From Herbaspirillum sp. ST 5-3 (lineage in GTDB: Bacteria > Pseudomonadota > Gammaproteobacteria > Burkholderiales > Burkholderiaceae_D): DNA of 64,000 nucleotides. Below are positions 26,005 to 34,059 of this stretch, piece by piece. Under the pieces are notes generated by a model that saw nothing but the letters and a program-made list of their open reading frames with translations, had not been told where the DNA came from and made no database searches. Where the stretch lies: the NCBI RefSeq assembly GCF_004804275.1, contig NZ_STGI01000002.1, positions 558,001 to 622,000 on the forward strand, read 5' to 3'. Position 1 is the stretch's first letter, and each line of letters begins with the position of its first letter. The position numbers and the translations under genes were made by a program.

Positions 26005-27674
26005 GAAGCAGGCTTTTCCTGGGGCATATTGGTCACGATGACCCGCCTGGGATCCTCGGCGATCACGCGGATCGGCAGATTGTCGTTTTGCATCTTTGCA
26101 AGCATATCAGGTCGCAGGATCGCCAACGATTTTTTCCCGGCACGGGTGTTGGCCTTCCATTTTTCCGCAAAGCCTTGATACGTCGGTATCCAGAGCTGCG
26201 GTTCCTGTTGCAATCCGAAGTCCATTTCATCCGCGTGCTCGACCAGGATCAAGGTGTGCCTGAGATAGAACGGGAGTGATTGCTCGTAAAGCCCTACGGC
26301 ATAGATCGGTGTTTCCGGCGTCAACTCCGCCTTGATGGCTGCCAGATGTTCTGTGCCCGCCTTGTAGCGTCCCAATGGCGCGTGTCCGGCCATCAGCAGT
26401 TGGACAAGGAGAAAGCTGGTCACGGCCAGTACGGCTATCGACCATTCCCTTTTCTGCTTTGTCCAGTTGATGGCCAGCAGCCCGCCAACCAGTCCGATCA
26501 GCGCCGCGGCAATCATCCACGGAACATAGGCCTGAAACAGCGGCCGGTCATAGGCCTCGGATGCGAGTGACGGAAAACGTGCGGCAAGCGCCAGTCCGAT
26601 TGCGGACAAGAGCGCGATCAGCCCGGCATTGACCGTCAAGGCCTTGCGCGATGCTTCGTCGAGATGACACGCGATCAGAAGTGCCATTGCCGGAAAGATC
26701 GGCAGGATATAGGACACCAGCTTCGAGTTGGAAATGCTGAAAAAAAAGAAGATGAACACGCTCCAGATCAGCAACATGAGCTTCGGCTGGAAGCCCGGAG
26801 CGCGTTCGCGCCACGCTTTCCACAAGCTCTGTGGCAGCATGGTGACCCATGGAATGCTGCCGAGCAACACGACCGGGATGAAATAGTGCCACGGGCCGGT
26901 GCGGTGATGCACTTTGGTCGTGAAACGCGCAAAGTGTTCGTGCACAAAGAAGAAATACGGAAACTCCGGATTTTTCAGCGACACCAGAACGAACCACGGC
27001 GCAGTGATCGCAAGAAAAAGCGGGATGCCCGCAAGGAGATGCAGGCGTTTCCAGATAACCCAGTCGCGGGAGAGCAATGTGTAGAGCACGAGCACCGCGC
27101 CGGGCAGGACGACACCGATCAGGCCCTTGGACAAGACGGCCAGTGCCATGCCGACCCAGCAGGCGAGCATCCAGCGGCGACGCTCCTCGGGATTCGCATC
27201 CTTGCGCTGCGCCATCAGAAGGCCGCACATGGAGAGATTCATCATGGCCGCCAGCCCCATGTCGAGCGTATTGAAGTGGCCGAGTGCGGTCCACAGCAGA
27301 CTGGAGCCGAGCACCAGGCCGGCATTGAAGCCGACGCGCGGGCCGAACAGCCGCCGCCCGGTATAGGCTGTCAGAAAAATGCCGAACAGGCCGCAGAGTC
27401 CGGTCCATAACCTGGCTTGCCATTCACCCAGGCCGAATGCCTGAAAGCTGAGTGCCGTCATCCACGTCTGCAGAGGCGGTTTCTCGAAGTATTTGATGCC
27501 ATTCAGGCGCGGAGTGATCCAGTCGCCTGTCGAGACCATCTCGCGAGCCATTTCGGCATAGCGCCCTTCGTCGGTCGGCGTCAGTGGACGCACGTCGAGC
27601 ATGAGGAACCAGATTGCACAAAAAAGCAGGAGCAGGGCCCAGACGGCCGGTTTCGGTCGGTGCAATTCGGTCAT
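26001..27674 (-). CDS. arnT: ArnT-like lipid A aminoarabinose transferase (GT83/PMT family)
   Basis: Multi-pass inner-membrane glycosyltransferase, 557 residues, that moves L-Ara4N from undecaprenyl phosphate to lipid A phosphates in the periplasm. LTPTDEGRYAEMAREMVSTGDW in the first periplasmic loop is the PMT/ArnT signature with the catalytic-region acidic residue. YFEKPPLQTWMTALSFQAFG is the other conserved loop. About 11-12 hydrophobic segments occupy residues 10-440, followed by a soluble C-terminal domain (AIKAELTPETPIYAVGLYEQSLPFYLR, quoted in parts). First arn gene of the operon, 21 bp after the Mth938-like gene. The context makes ArnT more likely than a generic PMT-family enzyme. Confidence 0.9.
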   Translation of the reverse strand: MTELHRPKPAVWALLLLFCAIWFLMLDVRPLTPTDEGRYAEMAREMVSTGDWITPRLNGIKYFEKPPLQTWMTALSFQAFGLGEWQARLWTGLCGLFGIFLTAYTGRRLFGPRVGFNAGLVLGSSLLWTALGHFNTLDMGLAAMMNLSMCGLLMAQRKDANPEERRRWMLACWVGMALAVLSKGLIGVVLPGAVLVLYTLLSRDWVIWKRLHLLAGIPLFLAITAPWFVLVSLKNPEFPYFFFVHEHFARFTTKVHHRTGPWHYFIPVVLLGSIPWVTMLPQSLWKAWRERAPGFQPKLMLLIWSVFIFFFFSISNSKLVSYILPIFPAMALLIACHLDEASRKALTVNAGLIALLSAIGLALAARFPSLASEAYDRPLFQAYVPWMIAAALIGLVGGLLAINWTKQKREWSIAVLAVTSFLLVQLLMAGHAPLGRYKAGTEHLAAIKAELTPETPIYAVGLYEQSLPFYLRHTLILVEHADEMDFGLQQEPQLWIPTYQGFAEKWKANTRAGKKSLAILRPDMLAKMQNDNLPIRVIAEDPRRVIVTNMPQEKPAS

Positions 27675-27695
27675 GAGGTGCTTGCGCAGTGAAGA

Positions 27696-28067
27696 TCAAT
27701 CGAAAATGAGTGCGAGCGCGACTCGTCGGCCCTCGGTCATCAGGATGTTGTAAGTGCGGCAGGCGGCCTGGCTGTCCATGCACTCGACGCCGATCCGGCG
27801 CGTCGTGAGATTGGCGATCAGGCGAGGATGGATGAAGCGCTGGCGTTTGCCGGTGCCGAGGATGACCACATCCGGGCTGGCCGCCTCGATCTGCGCGAAA
27901 TTCTCGGGCGTCAATGCATCGAACGATGCCACCGGCCATGCTGTCGGGACAACTTCAGGCATGACGACCAGGTTGTAGTCGAACCTTACTGCGTTAATTT
28001 CTACCGCGTTATCGAAATAAGCGGTAACGGTTTGGTAATGCCGGGTCGTGGTGGAATGCAGCTTCAT
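27696..28067 (-). CDS. Mth938-like domain protein (DUF498), function unknown
   Basis: 123-residue soluble protein of the Mth938/Xcc1710 fold. DALTPENFAQIEAASPDVVILGTGKRQRF carries the conserved ILGTG motif, followed by GVECMDSQAACRTYNILMTEGR, matching the family pattern of a start-of-helix Cys and a C-terminal NILMxEGR. The family is widespread in proteobacteria, and human NDUFAF3 is a relative, but the role here is unknown. The start ATG at 28067 (MKLHSTTTRHYQ) is preferred over a longer in-frame start. It leads the leftward block and is 21 bp from arnT, so it may be co-transcribed with the arn genes. Confidence 0.85.
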   Translation of the reverse strand: MKLHSTTTRHYQTVTAYFDNAVEINAVRFDYNLVVMPEVVPTAWPVASFDALTPENFAQIEAASPDVVILGTGKRQRFIHPRLIANLTTRRIGVECMDSQAACRTYNILMTEGRRVALALIFD

Positions 28068-28127
28068 GATCCTGTAGACATGCGAGAAAGCGTGAATTTC
28101 CGACAATCTGAAGAAAAAAGATGGGGC

Positions 28128-28133
28128 ATTGTA
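28128..28133 (-). promoter_or_regulatory. Candidate -10 box for the Mth938-arn block
   Basis: TACAAT on the minus strand, about 60 bases upstream of the first start codon. The -35 region (AGGCCT at 17 bp) is poor, so an activator may be needed; no PmrA-like direct repeat is evident. Confidence 0.35.
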
Positions 28134-28256
28134 GCCTCTCCGATATTAAAAGGCCTTGTTTCAGATTGATAAAACGGGTTGCTTTCGGCAAAATGGGTAT
28201 TTTGGCGGTGCAGCATTGCATCCCAATTCTTGCCTTTACTACAAGGAATTGCACGC

Positions 28257-29486
28257 GTGCGACCGATTCAGAAATCCAGAAAATTAGCAGACGTTTGTTA
28301 TGACATCCGTGGCCCGGTGCTGGAAAAGGCCAAGCAGATGGAGGACGAAGGCCATCGGATCATCAAGCTGAATATCGGTAACCTGGCCGTGTTCGGCTTT
28401 GATGCGCCGGATGAGATCGTGCAGGACATGATTCTCAACATGCCGAATGCTGCGGGCTATACGGACTCCAAGGGCATGTTCGCGCCGCGCAAGGCTATCA
28501 TGCATTACACCCAGGAAAAGAATATCGAGGGTGTCACCATCGACGATATTTATATCGGCAACGGCGCGTCCGAGCTGATCGTCATGGGCATGAATGCATT
28601 GCTGAATTCCGGCGACGAAGTGCTTGTCCCTGCGCCGGATTATCCCCTCTGGACGGCTGCGGTAAGCCTGTCAGGCGGCAAACCCGTGCATTATATTTGC
28701 GACGAAGAATCAGGCTGGTTGCCCGATATCGATGACATCAAGAAAAAGATCACGCCGAACACCAAGGCCATTGTGGTGATCAACCCGAACAATCCGACTG
28801 GCGCGCTGTATCCGGTGGAGTTGCTGCAGCAGATTGTCGAGGTCGCGCGCCAGCACCAGTTGATCGTGTTTGCCGACGAGATTTACGACAAGACCTTGTA
28901 TGACGGCGAGACGCACACATCGATCGCATCGCTCGCGGACGATGTCCTGTTCCTGACGCTCAACGGGCTGTCGAAGAACTACCGCTCCTGCGGTTATCGT
29001 GCGGGATGGATGGTGGTGTCGGGCAACAAGAAGCCGGCGAAGGATTACATCGAAGGCTTGAACATGCTGGCGTCCATGCGCTTGTGTGCCAATGCCCCCG
29101 GCCAGTATGCGATCCAGACCGCGCTCGGTGGGTACCAGAGCATCAATGACCTGGTGAGTCCCGGTGGGCGCTTGCTCAAGCAGCGCGACCTGGCACATCG
29201 GTTATTGACCGATATTCCCGGTGTCAGCTGTGTGAAGCCGAAGTCGGCGCTGTACATGTTTCCACGGCTCGATCCGAAGATCTATCCGATCGCGGACGAC
29301 CAGCAGTTCGCCTACGAATTGCTGGCGGAAGAAAAGGTCCTGATCGTGCAGGGCACGGGCTTCAACTGGATTGCGCCGGATCACTTCCGTGTCGTGTTCC
29401 TGCCCAACTCGGACGATCTGACCGAGGCGATCGGCAGGATTGCCCGCTTCCTCGAGAGCTATCGCAAGCGGCACGCGATCGCGTAA
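28257..29486 (+). CDS. alaA: Alanine transaminase AlaA-type aminotransferase
   Basis: PLP-dependent class I aminotransferase, 409 residues, making alanine from pyruvate and glutamate. Very close to E. coli AlaA: KLADVCYDIRGPVLEKAKQ, EDIYIGNG-like DDIYIGNGASELIVMGM, VLVPAPDYPLWTAAVSLSGG, and INPNNPTGALYP. FADEIYDKTLYD holds the PLP-contacting Asp and Tyr, LTLNGLSKNYRSCGYRAGW the Schiff-base lysine, and NMLASMRLCANAPGQYAIQT follows. Start is the GTG at 28257 (VRPIQKSRKL), with AAGGAA eight bases upstream; the frame extends further but without similarity. One oddity is GNLAVFGF where the usual motif is GNPAPFGF. Precedes hom, as in other Burkholderiales. Confidence 0.93.
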   Translation: MRPIQKSRKLADVCYDIRGPVLEKAKQMEDEGHRIIKLNIGNLAVFGFDAPDEIVQDMILNMPNAAGYTDSKGMFAPRKAIMHYTQEKNIEGVTIDDIYIGNGASELIVMGMNALLNSGDEVLVPAPDYPLWTAAVSLSGGKPVHYICDEESGWLPDIDDIKKKITPNTKAIVVINPNNPTGALYPVELLQQIVEVARQHQLIVFADEIYDKTLYDGETHTSIASLADDVLFLTLNGLSKNYRSCGYRAGWMVVSGNKKPAKDYIEGLNMLASMRLCANAPGQYAIQTALGGYQSINDLVSPGGRLLKQRDLAHRLLTDIPGVSCVKPKSALYMFPRLDPKIYPIADDQQFAYELLAEEKVLIVQGTGFNWIAPDHFRVVFLPNSDDLTEAIGRIARFLESYRKRHAIA

Positions 29487-29514
29487 GCTTTCATCGTTCG
29501 ACAGGTTTTTCCAT

Positions 29515-29530
29515 TCCGGCGCGAGCCGGA
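29515..29530 (+). promoter_or_regulatory. GNRA-type hairpin between alaA and hom
   Basis: TCCGGC-GCGA-GCCGGA, a perfect 6-bp stem closed by a GNRA tetraloop, 30 bases before the hom start, with no T-run. It might stabilise or process the alaA-hom transcript. No clear Shine-Dalgarno sequence lies between it and hom. Confidence 0.45.
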
Positions 29531-29559
29531 TCCCGGCAGCATTTTATTTTTCGAAAACT

Positions 29560-30870
29560 ATGAAACCCATCAAAGTAGGCTTGTTAGGCATCGGTACCGT
29601 CGGTTCCGGCACGTTCAATGTATTGAAGCGCAACCAGGAAGAAATTACGCGCCGCGCCGGCCGCAGCATTCAGATCACGATGGTGGCCGACCTGAACACC
29701 GCTCGCGCGAAGGAATTGACCAACGGCGAATGCGAGGTGGTGAGCGATGCCAACCTGGTGGTGAACAACCCGGAAATCGACATCGTCATCGAGCTGATCG
29801 GCGGCTACGGCATTGCCAAGGAGCTGGTGTTGAAAGCGATTGCCAACGGCAAGCACGTGGTGACCGCCAACAAGGCGCTGCTGGCCACGCACGGCAATGA
29901 AATCTTCAAGGCTGCGCAGGACAAGGGTGTCATGGTCGCGTTCGAAGCCGCGGTGGCTGGCGGGATTCCGATCATCAAGGCATTGCGCGAAGGCCTGACC
30001 GCAAATCGCATCCAATGGCTGGCCGGCATCATCAACGGCACTACCAACTTCATCCTGTCCGAGATGCGCGACAAGGGGCTCGATTTCGACGTCGTGCTGA
30101 AGGAGGCGCAGCGTCTCGGCTATGCGGAGGCCGATCCGACCTTCGACATCGAAGGCATCGACGCCGCGCACAAGGCGACCATCATGTCCGCGATCGCATT
30201 CGGTATTCCGGTGCAATTCGACAAGGCCTACGTGGAAGGCATCACCAAGCTGCAGGCGACTGATATTCGCTATGCCGAGCAGCTCGGCTATCGCATCAAG
30301 CTGTTGGGCATCACCAAGCGCACGCCGAAGGGCATCGAGTTGCGCGTGCACCCGACCCTGATCCCGGCCAAGCGCCTGATTGCCAATGTGGAAGGCGCGA
30401 TGAACGCCGTCGTGGTGCAGGGCGATGCCGTGGGCGCGACGCTGTATTACGGCAAGGGCGCCGGTTCGGAACCGACCGCGTCGGCCGTGATTGCGGATCT
30501 GGTCGACATCACGCGCCTGGCGACGGCCGATCCGGAACACCGCGTGCCGCATCTGGCGTTCCAGCCGAATGCCATGGACAACACGCCGATCCTGCCGATC
30601 TCGGAAGTCACTACCAGCTACTACCTGCGCATGCAGGTGGCAGACCAGCCGGGCGTGCTGGCGGATGTCACGCGCATCCTGGCGGATTCGACGATTTCCA
30701 TTGATGCGATGCTGCAGAAGGAGCCGGCCGAAGGCGAGACCAAGACCGACATCATCATGCTGACGCACCAGACGCAGGAAAAGAACATCGAAGCGGCGAT
30801 TGCCAAGATCGAGGCACTGTCCACGGTGGTGGGCCAGGTAACCAGGATTCGTCTCGAGGAACTGAGCTGA
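29560..30870 (+). CDS. hom: Homoserine dehydrogenase
   Basis: NAD(P)-dependent reduction of aspartate semialdehyde to homoserine, the branch to threonine and methionine. 436 residues: Rossmann start VGLLGIGTVGSGTFNVL, then TANKALLATHG. The catalytic block is AGIINGTTNFILSEM, followed by RLGYAEADPTFDIEGIDAAHK, the PROSITE homoserine dehydrogenase pattern. A C-terminal ACT domain (QVADQPGVLADVTRILADS, about 350-430) usually gives threonine feedback inhibition. The start ATG at 29560 gives MKPIKVGLLG; the frame extends upstream over the alaA end without similarity. In most relatives thrC follows directly; here it is 3.2 kb away and hom ends with its own terminator. Confidence 0.96.
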   Translation: MKPIKVGLLGIGTVGSGTFNVLKRNQEEITRRAGRSIQITMVADLNTARAKELTNGECEVVSDANLVVNNPEIDIVIELIGGYGIAKELVLKAIANGKHVVTANKALLATHGNEIFKAAQDKGVMVAFEAAVAGGIPIIKALREGLTANRIQWLAGIINGTTNFILSEMRDKGLDFDVVLKEAQRLGYAEADPTFDIEGIDAAHKATIMSAIAFGIPVQFDKAYVEGITKLQATDIRYAEQLGYRIKLLGITKRTPKGIELRVHPTLIPAKRLIANVEGAMNAVVVQGDAVGATLYYGKGAGSEPTASAVIADLVDITRLATADPEHRVPHLAFQPNAMDNTPILPISEVTTSYYLRMQVADQPGVLADVTRILADSTISIDAMLQKEPAEGETKTDIIMLTHQTQEKNIEAAIAKIEALSTVVGQVTRIRLEELS

Positions 30871-30890
30871 AACTGAGTTGATATTTCGCT

Positions 30891-30913
30891 GCGCCGGCAG
30901 ATTCAGCCGGCGC
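30891..30913 (+). terminator. GC-rich hairpin after hom
   Basis: GCGCCGGC, 7-base loop, GCCGGCGC: perfect 8-bp stem 20 bases after the hom stop, without a T-run. Upstream partner of the terminator at 30930-30963. Confidence 0.6.
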
Positions 30914-30929
30914 GTCGCTGCACTTCAAG

Positions 30930-30963
30930 GCGTGCCGACCGTTCTGGTCCGCACGCTTTTTTC
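30930..30963 (+). terminator. Rho-independent terminator of hom
   Basis: GCGTGC-C-GACC, GTTCT loop, GGTC-C-GCACGC, then TTTTTT. A strong terminator showing that hom transcription is designed to stop before the regulator/kbl/tdh genes. Confidence 0.88.
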
Positions 30964-30992
30964 TTGTCTTGCCGGGGGCAAAGTGGGTAACG

Positions 30993-31568
30993 CTAGCGGT
31001 GGATCACCACCAGCAATGCTTTCGCCTCGCTCTTGCCGGCGTTCAGAATCGCGTGCGGCTTGTCGGCATGGTAGCGCGCGGTTCCACCCGCTTTCAGCTT
31101 CTTCGTGACGCCATCCACTTCAACATCCACAGAACCGTTGAGCAGGGTCAGGTGCTCAATCGTGCCCGGGTCATGCGGACTCGATTTCAGCGCACCCTCC
31201 GGCGCGAGCGTCAACTCGTACCACTCGAACTTCCCGGCCAGGTCCATGGGACCCAGGATGCGCAGGACGTAGCCGGAATGGTTGCCGGGCAGCGTAGGTG
31301 TTTCATGCGGCTCGAGCAGGTGAATCGCTTCGGATTCCTGCGTGTTTGCAGCGAGCAACTCCTCGATGCCGATTCCCAGTGCATTGGCCAGCCGCCATGC
31401 GACGGCGATCGTCGGATTCGCCTTTTCCCGCTCGATTTGGGAAAGCATGGATTTCGACACGCCCGCCGCACGCGACAGGTCTTCCAGTGTCAAACCACGT
31501 TTCAAGCGGATTTTTTGCAGCGTGGCACCAACTTCCGGCGGCGAACTGGGGGCGAGGGCTTTTTTCAT
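30993..31568 (-). CDS. XRE-cupin transcriptional regulator of the threonine-degradation genes
   Basis: 191-residue regulator with an N-terminal XRE helix-turn-helix (IRLKRGLTLEDLSRAAGVSKSMLSQIEREKANPTIAVAWRLANALG, in parts: LSRAAGVSKSMLSQIEREKANPT) and a C-terminal cupin sensor barrel (GTIEHLTLLNGSVDVEVDG; ARYHADKPHAILNAG), the layout of PuuR-type amine and amino-acid regulators. Start is the ATG at 31568 (MKKALAPS); an in-frame start 15 bases upstream is weaker. It is divergent from kbl and the intergenic region contains repeated operator-like elements. I infer control of kbl-tdh and itself; the ligand may be threonine, glycine or an intermediate. Confidence 0.85.
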   Translation of the reverse strand: MKKALAPSSPPEVGATLQKIRLKRGLTLEDLSRAAGVSKSMLSQIEREKANPTIAVAWRLANALGIGIEELLAANTQESEAIHLLEPHETPTLPGNHSGYVLRILGPMDLAGKFEWYELTLAPEGALKSSPHDPGTIEHLTLLNGSVDVEVDGVTKKLKAGGTARYHADKPHAILNAGKSEAKALLVVIHR

Positions 31569-31611
31569 GAACAAGGCTTGCAATGTTTAATGAGAATGTT
31601 AATATTCGATA

Positions 31612-31660
31612 TATTGAACTTAAGTTCTTTATAGTGAATATGCGCGAAATTATTGAACTT
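31612..31660. promoter_or_regulatory. Repeated operator-like sites between the XRE-cupin gene and kbl
   Basis: TATTGAACTT occurs at 31612-31621 and again at 31651-31660, a 39-bp offset. The first copy continues into the perfect palindrome GAACTTAAGTTC (31616-31627). A TATAGT at 31630-31635 could be the kbl -10 box, placing the palindrome in the promoter spacer. A plausible binding site for the divergent regulator. Confidence 0.6.
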
Positions 31661-31734
31661 CGATCGTACCAGAAGCATGGCAATAAAAGTAAGGATTCGC
31701 TGCGTGCGGCGCCATCCACACACGGAAGACAAGG

Positions 31735-32943
31735 ATGACTGTGGTCAATGCAAAACAGGATTTTTACGAGGGGCTGACGCGCAACCTGGACAGCCTGCGC
31801 GAACAAGGCTTGTACAAGCCGGAACGCGTGATTTCTTCCCGTCAGGGCGCCGAGGTGGTTTGCGACGATGGTCGAAAACTCATCAACCTGTGCGCCAACA
31901 ACTATCTCGGGCTATCGGGCGACGAAGCAACCGTGCGCGCCGCGATTGCGGCAACCGAAAAATACGGCTACGGGCTGTCGTCGGTGCGTTTCATCTGCGG
32001 TACGCAAACCGTGCACAAGCAGCTGGAACTGGCGTTGTCGGAATTTCTCGGCATGGAAGACGCCATTCTGTATGCGGCGGCTTTCGATGCGAATGGCGGC
32101 CTGTTCGAGCCCTTGTTCGATGAGAACGACGCGATCATTTCCGATGCGCTGAACCACGCCTCCATCATCGACGGCATCCGGCTGTGCAAGGCCGCGCGCT
32201 ATCGCTACGAGCACAATGACATGGCCGATCTCGAGAAGCAGTTGCAGGCGGCCGAGGGCAAGCGCCACAAGATTATCGCCACCGATGGCGTGTTCTCGAT
32301 GGACGGCACCATTGCGCAGCTGGGCAGGATCTGCGACCTCGCTGACCGCTACGGCGCGCTGGTCATGATCGATGAATGCCATGCTACCGGCTTCATGGGC
32401 AAGACCGGGCGCGGAACGCATGAACACCACAATGTGATGGGTCGTATCGACATCATCACCGGCACGCTTGGCAAGGCGCTCGGCGGCGCGATGGGCGGCT
32501 TCACTGCGGCACGGCGCGAGGTGGTGCAGACCTTGCGCCAGAAGTCGCGTCCCTATCTGTTTTCCAACTCACTGGCCCCGGCGATTGCCGGCGCCTCGCT
32601 ATCTGTGCTGGAACGGCTGTCGTCGTCGACGGAACTGCGCGACCGATTGCATGCGAATACCGCATATTTTCGCAAGGCCATCAGCGAGCTTGGTTTCACC
32701 ATCAAGCCGGGCACACACCCGGTCGTGCCCGTGATGCTGTTCGATGCGCCGCTCGCGCAGAAGTTTGCGCAGCGACTGTATGAACTCGGCGTGCTGGTAA
32801 CCGGCTTCTTCTATCCGGTGGTGCCCATGGGGCAGGCGCGCGTCCGGGTGCAATTGTCGGCGGCACATACCACGAAACAACTGGATCGCGCCTTGGCGGC
32901 GTTCAGGCTGGCGGGGCAGGAGCTCGGCCTTTTGAAGAATTGA
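31735..32943 (+). CDS. kbl: 2-amino-3-ketobutyrate CoA ligase (glycine C-acetyltransferase)
   Basis: PLP enzyme that splits 2-amino-3-ketobutyrate with CoA into glycine and acetyl-CoA, the second step of threonine degradation. 402 residues of the alpha-oxoamine synthase family: [67 protein letters not shown] (in parts: [14 protein letters not shown]). [11 protein letters not shown] and [17 protein letters not shown] carry the PLP-binding Asp and His, and [16 protein letters not shown] the Schiff-base lysine. It is followed 12 bp later by tdh, forming a complete threonine-to-glycine pathway. Confidence 0.95.
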   Translation: MTVVNAKQDFYEGLTRNLDSLREQGLYKPERVISSRQGAEVVCDDGRKLINLCANNYLGLSGDEATVRAAIAATEKYGYGLSSVRFICGTQTVHKQLELALSEFLGMEDAILYAAAFDANGGLFEPLFDENDAIISDALNHASIIDGIRLCKAARYRYEHNDMADLEKQLQAAEGKRHKIIATDGVFSMDGTIAQLGRICDLADRYGALVMIDECHATGFMGKTGRGTHEHHNVMGRIDIITGTLGKALGGAMGGFTAARREVVQTLRQKSRPYLFSNSLAPAIAGASLSVLERLSSSTELRDRLHANTAYFRKAISELGFTIKPGTHPVVPVMLFDAPLAQKFAQRLYELGVLVTGFFYPVVPMGQARVRVQLSAAHTTKQLDRALAAFRLAGQELGLLKN

Positions 32944-32955
32944 AGGAGAGGCAGC

Positions 32956-33942
32956 ATGGAACGGATTCTTGTCATTGGCGCCAACGGGCAAATCGGCAGC
33001 GAACTGGTCGAGGCGCTCGTCGCACGGCATGGCGCGGATAACGTCATCGCGGCGGATATCGGGCCGCGCAGCCTGTTTGGCGCGGCCACTTATGAAACGG
33101 TGGATGTGCTTGATAGCAACAGGGTGGCCCAGGTGGTTGATCACCATCGTATTACGCAGGTCTATCAGCTCGCAGCGCTGCTGTCGGTGACGGGCGAGCA
33201 AGCGCCGCTGAAGGCCTGGACGCTGAACATGAACGGTTTGCTGAACATCCTCGAACTGGCGCGCGAACGCGGGCAGGCAGGCAAGCCGCTGAAGGTATTC
33301 TGGCCGTCGTCGATCGCCGCCTTCGGCCCGCATACGCCGGCAGTCGATACGCCGCAATTGGCTGTCATGGATCCCACAACCATCTACGGCATCAGCAAGC
33401 AGGCCGGCGAACGTCTTTGCGAGTACTACTTCACCAGGTTCGGCGTGGACGTGCGCAGCATCCGTTATCCGGGCATCATCAGCTACAAATCCCCGCCGGG
33501 CGGCGGCACCACCGATTATGCGATTGCGATCTTTCACGCGGCGCGGGACGGCGAGTCGTACACTTGCTATCTCGGCCCGGAAACCACGCTGCCAATGATT
33601 TACATGCCCGATGCGATCCGAGCGACCATCGAACTGATGGATGCGCCGGCCGGGCAGATCCGGGTCCGCTCGGCTTACAACGTGGCCGGGTTGAGCTTCA
33701 ATCCGCGGGAATTGGCTGATGCAATCCGGCGTCGCGTGCCGCACTTTGACATCCGCTATCAACCCGACCATCGTCAGGCGATCGCCGAAACCTGGCCGCA
33801 TAGCCTCGACGACACCTACGCCCGCGCCGATTGGGGCTGGAAGGCGAAAATCGGGCTCGACGAACTGGTGGAGGACATGCTCAAGCATATTCCCGCAAGA
33901 CGGCGCGCCGCGGCACGGGGAGAACTGCATCACGCCGCTTGA
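32956..33942 (+). CDS. L-threonine 3-dehydrogenase, SDR (epimerase-like) type
   Basis: NAD+-dependent oxidation of threonine to 2-amino-3-ketobutyrate. 328 residues of the extended SDR fold, not the zinc-containing MDR fold of E. coli Tdh. ILVIGANGQIGSELVEAL is the NAD-binding motif; VYQLAALLSVTGEQAPLKAW, FWPSSIAAFGP and TTIYGISKQAGERLCEYYF follow (catalytic Tyr-x-x-x-Lys). RYPGIISYKSPPGGGTTDYA is the block characteristic of SDR-type threonine dehydrogenases such as the Cupriavidus and Flavobacterium enzymes. It lies directly after kbl with a GGAGAGG ribosome binding site. Confidence 0.92.
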   Translation: MERILVIGANGQIGSELVEALVARHGADNVIAADIGPRSLFGAATYETVDVLDSNRVAQVVDHHRITQVYQLAALLSVTGEQAPLKAWTLNMNGLLNILELARERGQAGKPLKVFWPSSIAAFGPHTPAVDTPQLAVMDPTTIYGISKQAGERLCEYYFTRFGVDVRSIRYPGIISYKSPPGGGTTDYAIAIFHAARDGESYTCYLGPETTLPMIYMPDAIRATIELMDAPAGQIRVRSAYNVAGLSFNPRELADAIRRRVPHFDIRYQPDHRQAIAETWPHSLDDTYARADWGWKAKIGLDELVEDMLKHIPARRRAAARGELHHAA

Positions 33943-33973
33943 GCAAATTGCCGATCCGATGCAAGGCCGCAGT

Positions 33974-33979
33974 TATAAT
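33974..33979 (+). promoter_or_regulatory. -10 box of a thrC promoter
   Basis: Perfect TATAAT about 80 bp before the thrC start, in the tdh-thrC gap. The nearest -35 candidate, TTGCCG (33948-33953), has a 20-bp spacer, so the promoter is tentative. Confidence 0.5.
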
Positions 33980-34059
33980 GAGAGGTTAAACGTCTGTTCG
34001 TCCGGCGCGCTGGTGCGGAGGGCGGCATGGCACTCACATTATTAAATTTTCAAGAATTT

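Noticed and set aside
32599-33933. Open frame of about 444 codons on the minus strand
   Set aside because: Antisense to the end of kbl and nearly all of tdh, both clearly identified on the plus strand.
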